Assembly: GCA_039807445.1 (NCBI GenBank)
Contig: JBDHRG010000071.1
Coordinates: 1-17,259 of the forward strand
Source of the DNA: JBDHRG01 sp039807445
GTDB lineage: Bacteria; Pseudomonadota; Gammaproteobacteria; Competibacterales; Competibacteraceae
DNA: 17,259 bases
Direction of reading: 5' to 3'
The notes below the pieces were generated by a model. That model did no database searches and was not told the origin of the DNA. It saw only the letters and a program-made list of their open reading frames with translations. Within the stretch, counting starts at the first letter, position 1, and each line of letters starts with the position of its first letter. The position numbers and the translations under genes were made by a program. This document shows positions 1 through 7,383 of the stretch, piece by piece.

Positions 1-127
1 GTACATCCGTGTACGCCTCCGAGGTACGGCGCCGCTCCGCGCTGTCCTGCGCCCGCGGCGCGCGTAATCCGCTCCGCGACATCCCCCTCGCCCCGCTGAC
101 AGCGAATGATTCGACCGGAGCCGAGCG
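1..127 (+). other. Upstream flank, possible 3' end of an unseen gene
   Basis: No complete gene fits here. Two forward frames are open from the left edge: one stops with TAA at 65-67, the other runs to a TGA at 132-134, just inside the next gene. Both have GC-rich third positions, and neither peptide was recognised. In related operons a sheath, tube or small tail gene would sit here. CCGGAG at 115-120 is a plausible ribosome binding site for the gene at 128. No promoter was recognised. Confidence 0.4.
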
Positions 128-775
128 ATGCTGAACGTCACCAAGGCCGTGCTGATCGAGTACGCGCTGGCGATCCCGCCGCTGGTGCTGGTGTTCGAGT
201 TCAACCCGCGCACGCTGTCGCGCACGCGCACCGTCACGGTGCGCACCGGCCAGGCACCGGGCACGCGCAACGGTTACGACTTCTTCCTGCCGACCGAGAC
301 CCCGCGTGCCTCGCAGGGGGTCACGGTGCAGCCCGAGAGCTTCAGCATCACCGCGCTGTTCGACGTCACCGACCGCCTCAACGACGGCGAGCCGATCGCC
401 ACCGAGTTCGGCATCGAGCCCGAGCTGGCGACGCTGCGCTCGATGGTCGAGCCCAAGGCGCAGGGGCCCGGGGGGCTGCAGATGCTCGCCAGCCTGGGGC
501 TGGGGCAGCCGCGCGCCTTCCAGCGCAACGAATCGGCCTCGGTGCTGCTGTTCGTCTGGGGAACCCACATCCTGCCGGTGTTCCTGAGCTCGGTTCAGGT
601 CGACGAGCAGGCGCACCTGCCGAACCTGGTGCCCTACCGCGCCGAGGTCACGCTGACGATGCAGGTGATCGAGGGCAACAACCCGTTCTGGAGCGTCGAG
701 CAGGTGCGCCAGGTGCTGATGTCGGCACTGAACACCGGCCGCACCGCGGCCAGCGCCATCGGAGGACTGTTCTGA
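128..775 (+). CDS. CIS tube/adaptor protein (N-terminal domain of Afp7/Pvc7-type proteins)
   Basis: 215 residues. The N-terminus resembles the contractile-injection-system tube/adaptor domain (CIS_tube, Pfam): a beta-rich start with F-E-F-N-P at about residues 23-27, followed by T-L-S-R-T-R-T. In Afp and PVC particles this fold lies at the base of the inner tube and joins the tube to the baseplate hub. There it is fused to a C-terminal LysM domain. Here the LysM part is a separate gene that overlaps this stop codon by one base (TGATG at 773-777), so the two products probably work as one unit. CCGGAG lies 7 nt before the ATG. No signal peptide is seen, as expected for a particle assembled in the cytoplasm. 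The family call rests on recognising the motif and on gene order, not on a search. Confidence 0.85.
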   Translation: MLNVTKAVLIEYALAIPPLVLVFEFNPRTLSRTRTVTVRTGQAPGTRNGYDFFLPTETPRASQGVTVQPESFSITALFDVTDRLNDGEPIATEFGIEPELATLRSMVEPKAQGPGGLQMLASLGLGQPRAFQRNESASVLLFVWGTHILPVFLSSVQVDEQAHLPNLVPYRAEVTLTMQVIEGNNPFWSVEQVRQVLMSALNTGRTAASAIGGLF

Positions 776-1065
776 TGTTCTTCAAGGGATCGCGCTACGA
801 CAAGGCCCGCGCCTTCGGCCTGCGCGCCGACGAGACCGAGCCCTTCGCCGGCGTGCGCGCGCGCGAGATCGGCGCCGCCACCGGCGTGGTCGAGCACACG
901 CTGAGCGCCGGCGACCGCCTCGACCTGCTCGCGCGCCACTACTACAACGACGACCGGCTGTGGTGGCGCATCGTCGACGCCAACCCCGAGTTCCTGAACG
1001 GCGCCGACCTGCTGGCGTCCGAGCTCGAGGGCACGGTGATCGTGATCCCCCGGGCGCGGGAGTAG
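775..1065 (+). CDS. LysM-domain baseplate protein (gp53 / Afp7 C-terminal type)
   Basis: 96 residues. The C-terminal half has a LysM-like pattern: V-V-E-H-T-L-S-A-G-D-R-L, then L-A-R-H-Y-Y-N-D-D-R-L-W-W-R-I-V-D-A-N-P, ending in V-I-V-I-P. This arrangement is typical of small tail LysM proteins (T4 gp53, P2 gpX and the C-terminus of Afp7), which clamp the wedge to the hub. The ATG at 775 was chosen because it overlaps the upstream stop, has GGAGG about 10 nt before it, and opens with a compact basic N-terminus. A longer in-frame reading exists from 106, but it runs over the preceding gene and has no tail-like sequence. Translation is probably coupled to the gene before it. Confidence 0.88.
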   Translation: MFFKGSRYDKARAFGLRADETEPFAGVRAREIGAATGVVEHTLSAGDRLDLLARHYYNDDRLWWRIVDANPEFLNGADLLASELEGTVIVIPRARE

Positions 1066-1071
1066 GCGACG

Positions 1072-2247
1072 ATGGCGCTGCTGGGAGGACTCCTGGGCGG
1101 GCCCGAGCGCGAACCGGCCGAATGCCTCGTCAAGGTCGGCCGCGGCGAGACCGAGATCGTCGAGCTCTACCCCTTCCTGACCGAGCTGACGGTGCAGACC
1201 TCGCGCACCGCCGCGGCGACGGCGACGCTGGTGTTCGAGAGCCGCCGCGACGAGCACGGCCGCTGGAGCGTTCAGGACGCCGGGCTGTTCGCGCCGTGGG
1301 AGCCGATCGTGATCATCGCCGCCTTCGGCAGCCGCGAGGAAACCATCCTGCGCGGCTACATCCGCCAGATCGAGGCCGAATACCCCGAGGACCCCTCGGC
1401 CGCGCTGGTGCGCGTGCACGCACAGGACGCCTCGCTCGCGCTCGACCGCACCCACCAGCGCCGCGCCTGGGGCACGCCCGAGCTGCCGCTCGACGACGGC
1501 ACCATCGTGCCGATGATCCTGACCGAGCACGGCCTGGCACCCGACCCCGACAACGCCGGCGGGCTGTCGGGGCTCGAGCTGAACCAGGACGGCACCGACA
1601 TCCGCTTGCTGCAGGCGCGCGCCGAAGCCAACGGCTACGAGCTGATCTTCTACCCCGACACGGTGTACTTCGGCCCGATGCGCCTCGAGGCGCCGGCGCA
1701 GCCGACGGTCATGGTCTACGCCGGCTCGGCCAGCAACGCCTACCGGTTCAGCGTCAACAGCGACGGCCACCAGCCCGACGCCGTCGCCTACGACCGCGCC
1801 GAGGACACCGGCAGCGGCACGCAGAGCGAGACGGTCAAGCCCGACCTGCCGTCGCTCGGCACCACGCCGGCCGACAGCAGCGCATCGGGGCTGCCCGAGT
1901 TCACCTGGCGCCTGAGCCGCATGGGCGGCGTCGCCGAGGCCGAGCTGCGCGCGCGCGCGCAGCAGCGCGTCAACGAACTGAGCCTGCGCGTGCACGCGAG
2001 CGGTGAGCTCGACGGCAGCCTGTACGGCCACGTGCTGGTCCCGGGGCTGCCGGTCGGGGTCGACGGCATCGGCGAATGGCTGGGCGGGATCTACTACGTC
2101 GACAGCGTCGACCACCGCTTCTCGCTCGACGGCTACCGCCAGAGCTTCGGGCTGTTGCGCAACGCCTACGGCGACAACCTGCCGGCGGGCGGCGGCGACC
2201 CGCTGGGCGCGCTGTTCGGCGGCTCGGTCTCGGTGTCGTTCGGCTAG
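1072..2247 (+). CDS. Baseplate hub protein, phage late control D / gp27-like
   Basis: 391 residues, a normal size for the gpD/gp27 hub family. These proteins form the trimeric ring between tube and spike. The N-terminal half shows alternating beta segments typical of the hub fold, around T-E-L-T-V-Q-T-S and I-L-R-G-Y-I-R-Q-I-E. The middle has a T-D-I-R-L-L-Q-A-R-A-E-A-N-G-Y-E-L region, and near the C-terminus G-G-I-Y-Y-V-D-S-V-D-H-R-F matches the usual late-control D ending. In Afp8/Pvc8 and VgrG, hub and spike are one polypeptide. Here they are split, as in P2 (gpD and gpV), with the spike gene following directly. The start lies 6 nt after the LysM stop, with GGGAG upstream. Confidence 0.88.
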   Translation: MALLGGLLGGPEREPAECLVKVGRGETEIVELYPFLTELTVQTSRTAAATATLVFESRRDEHGRWSVQDAGLFAPWEPIVIIAAFGSREETILRGYIRQIEAEYPEDPSAALVRVHAQDASLALDRTHQRRAWGTPELPLDDGTIVPMILTEHGLAPDPDNAGGLSGLELNQDGTDIRLLQARAEANGYELIFYPDTVYFGPMRLEAPAQPTVMVYAGSASNAYRFSVNSDGHQPDAVAYDRAEDTGSGTQSETVKPDLPSLGTTPADSSASGLPEFTWRLSRMGGVAEAELRARAQQRVNELSLRVHASGELDGSLYGHVLVPGLPVGVDGIGEWLGGIYYVDSVDHRFSLDGYRQSFGLLRNAYGDNLPAGGGDPLGALFGGSVSVSFG

Positions 2248-2257
2248 GAGGAGGCCC

Positions 2258-3073
2258 ATGGACGAGGAACTGCTCCGCCAGCTCGTGCGCCAGGTGCAGG
2301 GCAAGTACTACGGCAAGTACCGCGGCTTCGTCACCGACAACGACGACCCCGACAAGCGCGCCCGGCTGCGGCTGCAGGTGCCTTCGCTGCTCGGCCAGAC
2401 CGAGACCGGCTGGGCGCTGCCCTGCCTGCCCTTCGGCGGACTCGCCGACCAGGGGCTGTTCCTGGTGCCCGAGGTCGGCGCGCAAGTCTGGGTCGAGTTC
2501 GAAGAGGGCGAGCTGTCGCGCCCGATCTGGACCGGGACCTTCTGGCAGGCGAGCGGCGATCCGCCGACCGAGGCTGCGGTCTCGCCGCCGACGACGCGCC
2601 TGCTGAAGACCCCGGGTGGCCACCGTCTGCAGTTCGACGACGAATCCGGCGAAGAGCAGATCGTGCTCGCGCACAGCGGCGGCGCCCAGCTGACGCTCGA
2701 CGCCAAGGGCAACGCCCAACTCGTCGATCAGGCCGGCAACAGCGCCAAACTCGACACCGAGAACGGCCAGATCGTCGTCGAGGACGCCAACGGCAACACG
2801 CTGACGCTGAGCGCGCAGGGCGTCACGCTCGAGGACGCCAACGGCAACAAGATCGCCACCAGCGCCGCGGGGATCACGGTCGAGGGCACGCAGGTCGTGG
2901 TCAAGGGGCAGATGGTCGCGCTCGGCGGCGAGGGCGGCGAGCCGCTGATCAAGGGCACCAGCTTCCTGACGCTGTTCGCGACCCACGTCCACCCGACCGG
3001 CGTCGGCCCCTCGGGTCCGCCGATCCCGCAGGGCGAGACCAGCAGCCTGTCGACCAAGGTGATGAGCGCATGA
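2258..3073 (+). CDS. Central spike protein, gpV/gp5-like (Phage_base_V)
   Basis: 271 residues from the ATG at 2258, chosen because AGGAGGAGG (2246-2254) precedes it and the upstream in-frame sequence overlaps the hub gene. The N-terminal part is an OB-fold of the gp5/VgrG type: Y-Y-G-K-Y-R-G-F-V-T-D-N-D-D-P-D, later G-L-F-L-V-P-E-V-G-A-Q-V-W-V-E-F-E-E-G. The C-terminal part has short repeating beta strands (E-D-A-N-G-N twice, about 20 residues apart) that would form the intertwined trimeric needle. It ends with H-V-H-P-T-G-V-G-P-S-G-P-P, with the two histidines at 243 and 245. In P2 gpV-type spikes an H-x-H pair binds iron at the tip. No lysozyme domain is present, unlike T4 gp5. Confidence 0.9.
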   Translation: MDEELLRQLVRQVQGKYYGKYRGFVTDNDDPDKRARLRLQVPSLLGQTETGWALPCLPFGGLADQGLFLVPEVGAQVWVEFEEGELSRPIWTGTFWQASGDPPTEAAVSPPTTRLLKTPGGHRLQFDDESGEEQIVLAHSGGAQLTLDAKGNAQLVDQAGNSAKLDTENGQIVVEDANGNTLTLSAQGVTLEDANGNKIATSAAGITVEGTQVVVKGQMVALGGEGGEPLIKGTSFLTLFATHVHPTGVGPSGPPIPQGETSSLSTKVMSA

Positions 3074-3083
3074 GGAGGCGGCG

Positions 3084-3464
3084 ATGGCCCGACTGACCGA
3101 AACCCCGTATCTCGCCTTCCCGTTGCGCATCACCGAAGCCGGCGCCGTCGCCTGCGGGCGCGCCGAGCACGTGCGCCAGCAGATCGAGCAGATCCTGTTC
3201 ACGCAGCCCGGCGAGCGCGTGTTCCGGCCCGAGTTCGGCGCCGGCGTGCGCGGGCTGGTGTTCGAGCCGAACAGCTCGCCGCTGTGGGAGCTGACGCGCA
3301 AGCGCCTGCAGGCCGCGGTCGCCGAGGCCCTCGCCGGCGAAGCCGACCCGAAGAGCATCGAGATCGCGGTCGAGGGCGAAGGCGAGCAGCTCCTGATCAC
3401 GATCCGCTACGCGCTGACCCGGCTCGGCATCGCCCAGACGCTGAACGTGCGGCTCGGAGGCTGA
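3084..3464 (+). CDS. gp25/GPW-type baseplate wedge protein
   Basis: 126 residues, the usual length for the gp25-like family. This small lysozyme-fold-related protein starts sheath polymerisation on the baseplate (T4 gp25, TssE, Afp9). Visible hallmarks are Q-I-L-F-T-Q-P-G-E-R-V-F-R-P-E-F-G-A-G near residues 36-54 and F-E-P-N at 60-63, where T4 gp25 has its E-P-R core motif. The C-terminus has the expected I-T-I-R-Y beta strand and a closing L-N-V-R-L. The ATG follows the spike stop by 10 nt, with GAGGAGG overlapping that stop. The next gene begins 3 nt after this one. Confidence 0.93.
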   Translation: MARLTETPYLAFPLRITEAGAVACGRAEHVRQQIEQILFTQPGERVFRPEFGAGVRGLVFEPNSSPLWELTRKRLQAAVAEALAGEADPKSIEIAVEGEGEQLLITIRYALTRLGIAQTLNVRLGG

Positions 3465-3467
3465 GCC

Positions 3468-4628
3468 ATGGCCGACAACCCGTCCGTCAGCGTCGTCTTC
3501 ACCCCGCCCGGCGAGCCGAGCTGCCCCGACTGCGGCCGCCGCAAGGTCGTACTGCCGCAAGCCCTGCCCGCGGTCGGCGACGACTTCGACTGGCGCGTGC
3601 GCGATTACGACGGCATCCGCCGCTTCGTGCTCGAAGAGCTGGCCGCGCGTTTCCCCGAGCGCAGCCGCTGGACCGCCGCCGACCTCGAGGTGGTGCTGGT
3701 CGAGGCCTTGGCCGCGGTGCTCGACCAGCTCTCCGACATGCTCGACCGCGTGTCGGCCGAGGCGGTGCTCGAGACCGCGCGCCAGCCGGCCTCGGTGCGC
3801 CGGCTGCTCGCCTTCATCGGTTTCGATGCCGTGCGCGCCGAGGGCCTCGCCGATGCCGCCGAGCTCGAGCGGCTGTGGAACCGCGAACCCCGGCGCATGG
3901 ACGAGGCGCGCCTGGCCGGACCGCGCGCGATCCACACCCAGCGGCGCATCGTCACCGCCGAGGACGCCGCCGCGCGGCTCGCCGAGCACCCGCTGGTGCT
4001 GCGCGCCTCGGCCTGGCCCGAGTGGAGCGGCGCCTGGCCGCGGCTGCGCGTAGCCACGGTGCTCGCCGGCGACGCGATGCTCGACGAGCGCTTCGACACC
4101 AGCGCTGCAGGCCGGGACCTGCTCGCCGAGACGCTGGCCTGGTCGGCGGCGAACGGCTGGCCGGCGCCGGTGCAGGGACTGGCCACCCCGACCTACCGCG
4201 CCGCGCTCGCGCCCTACGTCGAGGCGCTGCGCATGGCCGGCACCGAAGTGGTGCTCGCCGACGCCGTGTTCGTCGGGCTGTTCCTGTCGGTCTCGGTGCG
4301 CGTGAAGCCCGAGTACTTCCGCTCCGAGGTGCGCGATGCGGTCGAGGCCGCGCTCGGCACCGGCGCCGGGGGCTTCTTCGAACCGGGCCGGCTCGCCTTC
4401 GGCGAAGACGTCTACGCCAGCGACCTGTACCAGGCGCTGATGGCGCTCGACGGCGTCGAGGACGTGTGCCTGAACGCCTTGCGGCGCATCGGCGCGCACC
4501 AGCCCGACCAGCTCGCCGCAGGCCGGGTCGCGCTCGAGGGCATCGAGATCGCCGCCTGCGACAACGACCCGGCTCGCCCCGAGCGCGGCCGCTACGCGCT
4601 GTTCCTGCACGGCGGCCGCGCCGGCTGA
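3468..4628 (+). CDS. Short baseplate J/gp6-like wedge protein
   Basis: 386 residues. The N-terminal region (about 45-125) has a helical pattern parallel to that of the next gene: A-A-R-F-P-E, W-T-A-A-D-L-E, an L-D-Q-L-S-D-M-L-D-R helix and S-V-R-R-L-L-A-F-I-G-F. The C-terminal part (about 255-360) reads like the J/gp6 C-terminus: S-V-S-V-R-V-K-P, F-F-E-P-G-R-L-A-F-G-E-D-V and a V-E-D-V-C-L strand. It lacks the central F-G-D-G-x-x-G block that marks the full J protein. A single C-P-D-C pair near residue 20 could be part of a metal site but has no partner cysteines nearby. It probably pairs with the 914-residue protein in the baseplate wedge, as gp6 and gp7 or Pvc11 and Pvc12 do. Which is the closer counterpart of Afp11 or Afp12 cannot be settled by eye. 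Confidence 0.8.
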   Translation: MADNPSVSVVFTPPGEPSCPDCGRRKVVLPQALPAVGDDFDWRVRDYDGIRRFVLEELAARFPERSRWTAADLEVVLVEALAAVLDQLSDMLDRVSAEAVLETARQPASVRRLLAFIGFDAVRAEGLADAAELERLWNREPRRMDEARLAGPRAIHTQRRIVTAEDAAARLAEHPLVLRASAWPEWSGAWPRLRVATVLAGDAMLDERFDTSAAGRDLLAETLAWSAANGWPAPVQGLATPTYRAALAPYVEALRMAGTEVVLADAVFVGLFLSVSVRVKPEYFRSEVRDAVEAALGTGAGGFFEPGRLAFGEDVYASDLYQALMALDGVEDVCLNALRRIGAHQPDQLAAGRVALEGIEIAACDNDPARPERGRYALFLHGGRAG

Positions 4629-4638
4629 GGAGGCAACG

Positions 4639-7383
4639 ATGGCCGACCTGACCCGCTGGAACCGCGCCGGGCTCGCCCGCATCCGCTACGTCGACGGCAA
4701 TGTCGCGACCTGGCGTAAGCGGCTGCGCGAATCGCTGGCGGCGCGCTTCCCGACCTGGCCGCTGCCGGCGGCCGACATCGATGCCCGCGCCGACTGGGGC
4801 TGGGAGATCGCGCGCGCGTTCGCCCGCAGCGTCCACGTGCTGACCGAGCACCTCGACCGCTACGCCAACGAGGGCTACCTCGGCACCGCCGGCGAATGGG
4901 ACAGCGTACGCCGGCTGGTGGCGATGCTCGACTACGCCCCGGCCCCGCCGGCGTCGGCCTCGACCTCGCTCGCGCTCGACGCCAGTTCGGCCGGCACGAT
5001 CGCCGCGGGGTTCGCACTGAAGCACATCCCGCCCGACGGCGGGCTGCCGGTGGTGTTCGAGACGCTCGAAGACCTCGATCTCGACCCGGCGCTGAACGCG
5101 CTGCGCCCGCGCGACCACGACCGCAACCCGCAGCCGCTGGCGGGCAGCGTGCTCGCGCTCGAGGCGCGCGTCGAGGACTTGGCCGCCGGCCAGCCGCTGG
5201 TGCTCGAAGACGAGCGCGACGGCGCGCTTCGCGCCTACCTGATCGACGAGGTGCGCCAGTTCGCCGACCACACCGAGCTCGCCGTGAGCCCGCCGCTCGC
5301 CGCGAGCCTGGTGCGCGGTCACACGTTGGTGCACCTGCTGCCGAAGGAGCGCCTGGCACCGCTCGGCCCGACGCCCGCCGGCCCGGTCGCGATCGATCGC
5401 GTGCTGCACCTCGCCGCGCCGCCCGCGGGGCTGCTGCAAAACGAGGTCGTCTACGTCAGCGACGGTGCCAACGCCTATCACCGCCGCGTCGCCCACGTGC
5501 GCGGCACGCGGCTGGTGCTCGACCGCACGCTGGGGCCCCTGGACACGCGCCAGGCCAGCGTCGCGCGGCCGGTGCAGGTCTCGGTCAGCCGCATCGGCGA
5601 GCGTCTGGCCGGCGCCATCGTCGCGCTCGAGCTCGCCGGCGACTGGTCGCGGCTCGCCGGTGCCATCGTCGCGCACCGCGACGCCGGGCTGGTCGCCAAT
5701 TACGCGGTGATGGCCGCCGACTACCGCGCGCCGGTGCCCGACGACCCCGGCAGCGGCTACACCACGCTGCGGCTGTCGCGCCCGGCCGGCGAACCGGCGC
5801 TCGCCAACCCGCAGCACCTGCTGGTGCCGCCGCTGGGCGCAGGCCCCTGGGCCACCGACAGCTACATCGCCAAGGACAACGGCCACCTGCCGCGCGAGCT
5901 GGTCACACCTTTGCCCAAGCACGCCGCGGTCGGCGCGCCGGCGGTGCTGGTGATGGGCGCGCAGCTCGCCTGGGGCCGGCTCGAAGCGATCGCGCTCGAC
6001 CGCGACGCCGGCGAGGCGCGGCTCGCCGCCGCCTGGGCGGACCGCGGCGGCGGCGACTGGTACCTGGCGGCGAGCCGCGTCCATACCGGCTTCAAGCTCC
6101 AGGCCCGGCTCGCCGGCTGGCAGATCAACGCCACGCCGCTCGCCGGCCGCCTGGTGCCGCTCGCGGGAAGCGCGCCGGCGCTCCTGACGGCCGGGCGCAA
6201 GTTGATCGTCGAAGGCGGCGGCCAGGCGCTGCTGACCAGCCTGGTCGAGGTGCAGCCCTCGGCGCAGGGCGATGCGCTGCTGCTCGCCGACGATCTGCCG
6301 GCCGGGACCACCTACGCCGATCTGCTGCTGTCGGCCAACGTGGTCCGCGCCGGCCACGGCGAGAGCCGCCCGGCAAAGATCCTCGGTAACGGCGACGCCA
6401 CGCGCAGCCGCCAGCGCTTCGTGCTCGCCGAGCAGGACGTCGCCTTCGTCGCCGACCGGACCCAGCGCGCCGGCGTCGCCGCGGCGATCACGCTGACGGT
6501 CGACGGCCAGGCCTGGGACCAGGTTTCGACGCTGAACGAGGTCGCGCCCGAGGCGCGCGCCTACACCGTGCGCCTGGACGAGGACGGGCTGCTCGAGCTC
6601 GGCTTCGGCGACGGCGTGCACGGCCGGCGGCTGCCGACCGGCAGCGGCAACGTCCGCGCCGAATTCCGCGTCGGCACCGGACTCGCCGGCAACCTCGCCC
6701 CTGCAAGCTTCACCAAGCCCGCCAAGCCGCACCCGCGGATCGCGGCGGTGCGCCAGCCGCTACCCGCCACCGGCGGCAACGACCGCGAGCCGGTCGAGTC
6801 GCTGCGCCGCGCGGCGCCGGCGACGGTGCTGACGCTCGAGCGCGCGGTGGCGCTGGCCGACTTCGAGCACTTGGCCGCGAGCCACGCCTCGGTGTGGCAG
6901 GCGCGCGCCTTCCGCCGCCCGGCGCCGGGGGCGCGCGGCGCGCGGGTCGAGGTGGTCGTGGTTCCGGCCGGCGGTGGCGAGCTCGCCCCCGAGCTCGCCG
7001 AAGAGCTTCACGCCTACCTGGCGGCGCGCGCGCTGCCCGAGGTGACGATCCGCGTGTCGCGCTACACGCCGCGCGAGCTCGAGCTCGCCGCGACGCTCGG
7101 CGTCGACCCGAGCTTCGGTGAAGCCGAAGCGATCGTCGCCGCGGCGCGCGGTGCGCTGCTCGCCGCGTTCGCGCTCGAGACGCGGCACATCGGCGACGAC
7201 GCCTTCCTCAGCGCCGCCTACGCGGCGATCGAGAACGTCGCCGGCGTGGTGAACTCGCGCATCGGCGTATTCGCGACCGACGCCACGCCGGGGCTGCAGC
7301 GGCGCATCGCCGCCGGCCCCGCCGAGCTCTTGTACCTGCCGGCGACGCGGCTCGCCCTGAGCGCCGAGGAGGCCCTGCCATGA
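4639..7383 (+). CDS. Large baseplate J/gp6-like wedge protein (putative baseplate assembly protein)
   Basis: 914 residues, the size of the 'putative baseplate assembly protein' group found in eCIS loci. The diagnostic Baseplate_J block starts near residue 650: G-L-L-E-L-G-F-G-D-G-V-H-G-R-R-L-P-T-G, with F-G-D-G at 656-659. It continues with N-V-R-A-E-F-R-V-G-T-G-L-A-G-N and then G-G-N-D-R-E-P-V-E-S. The sequence R-A-V-A-L-A-D-F-E-H-L-A after that is the typical J helix. The C-terminus again has the beta strands and the N-V-A-G-V-V-N-S-R end of gp6. The long central part (about 110-600) is beta-rich and unassigned. GAGGAGG precedes the start. Its stop overlaps the next start as ATGA (7380-7383), so the two are probably translationally coupled. 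Confidence 0.9.
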   Translation: MADLTRWNRAGLARIRYVDGNVATWRKRLRESLAARFPTWPLPAADIDARADWGWEIARAFARSVHVLTEHLDRYANEGYLGTAGEWDSVRRLVAMLDYAPAPPASASTSLALDASSAGTIAAGFALKHIPPDGGLPVVFETLEDLDLDPALNALRPRDHDRNPQPLAGSVLALEARVEDLAAGQPLVLEDERDGALRAYLIDEVRQFADHTELAVSPPLAASLVRGHTLVHLLPKERLAPLGPTPAGPVAIDRVLHLAAPPAGLLQNEVVYVSDGANAYHRRVAHVRGTRLVLDRTLGPLDTRQASVARPVQVSVSRIGERLAGAIVALELAGDWSRLAGAIVAHRDAGLVANYAVMAADYRAPVPDDPGSGYTTLRLSRPAGEPALANPQHLLVPPLGAGPWATDSYIAKDNGHLPRELVTPLPKHAAVGAPAVLVMGAQLAWGRLEAIALDRDAGEARLAAAWADRGGGDWYLAASRVHTGFKLQARLAGWQINATPLAGRLVPLAGSAPALLTAGRKLIVEGGGQALLTSLVEVQPSAQGDALLLADDLPAGTTYADLLLSANVVRAGHGESRPAKILGNGDATRSRQRFVLAEQDVAFVADRTQRAGVAAAITLTVDGQAWDQVSTLNEVAPEARAYTVRLDEDGLLELGFGDGVHGRRLPTGSGNVRAEFRVGTGLAGNLAPASFTKPAKPHPRIAAVRQPLPATGGNDREPVESLRRAAPATVLTLERAVALADFEHLAASHASVWQARAFRRPAPGARGARVEVVVVPAGGGELAPELAEELHAYLAARALPEVTIRVSRYTPRELELAATLGVDPSFGEAEAIVAAARGALLAAFALETRHIGDDAFLSAAYAAIENVAGVVNSRIGVFATDATPGLQRRIAAGPAELLYLPATRLALSAEEALP

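Noticed and set aside
2003..2257. A longer N-terminus for the spike gene
   Set aside because: It overlaps the hub gene and reads as Ser/Thr/Ala-rich shadow sequence. The ATG at 2258 has a strong AGGAGGAGG and begins the conserved fold.
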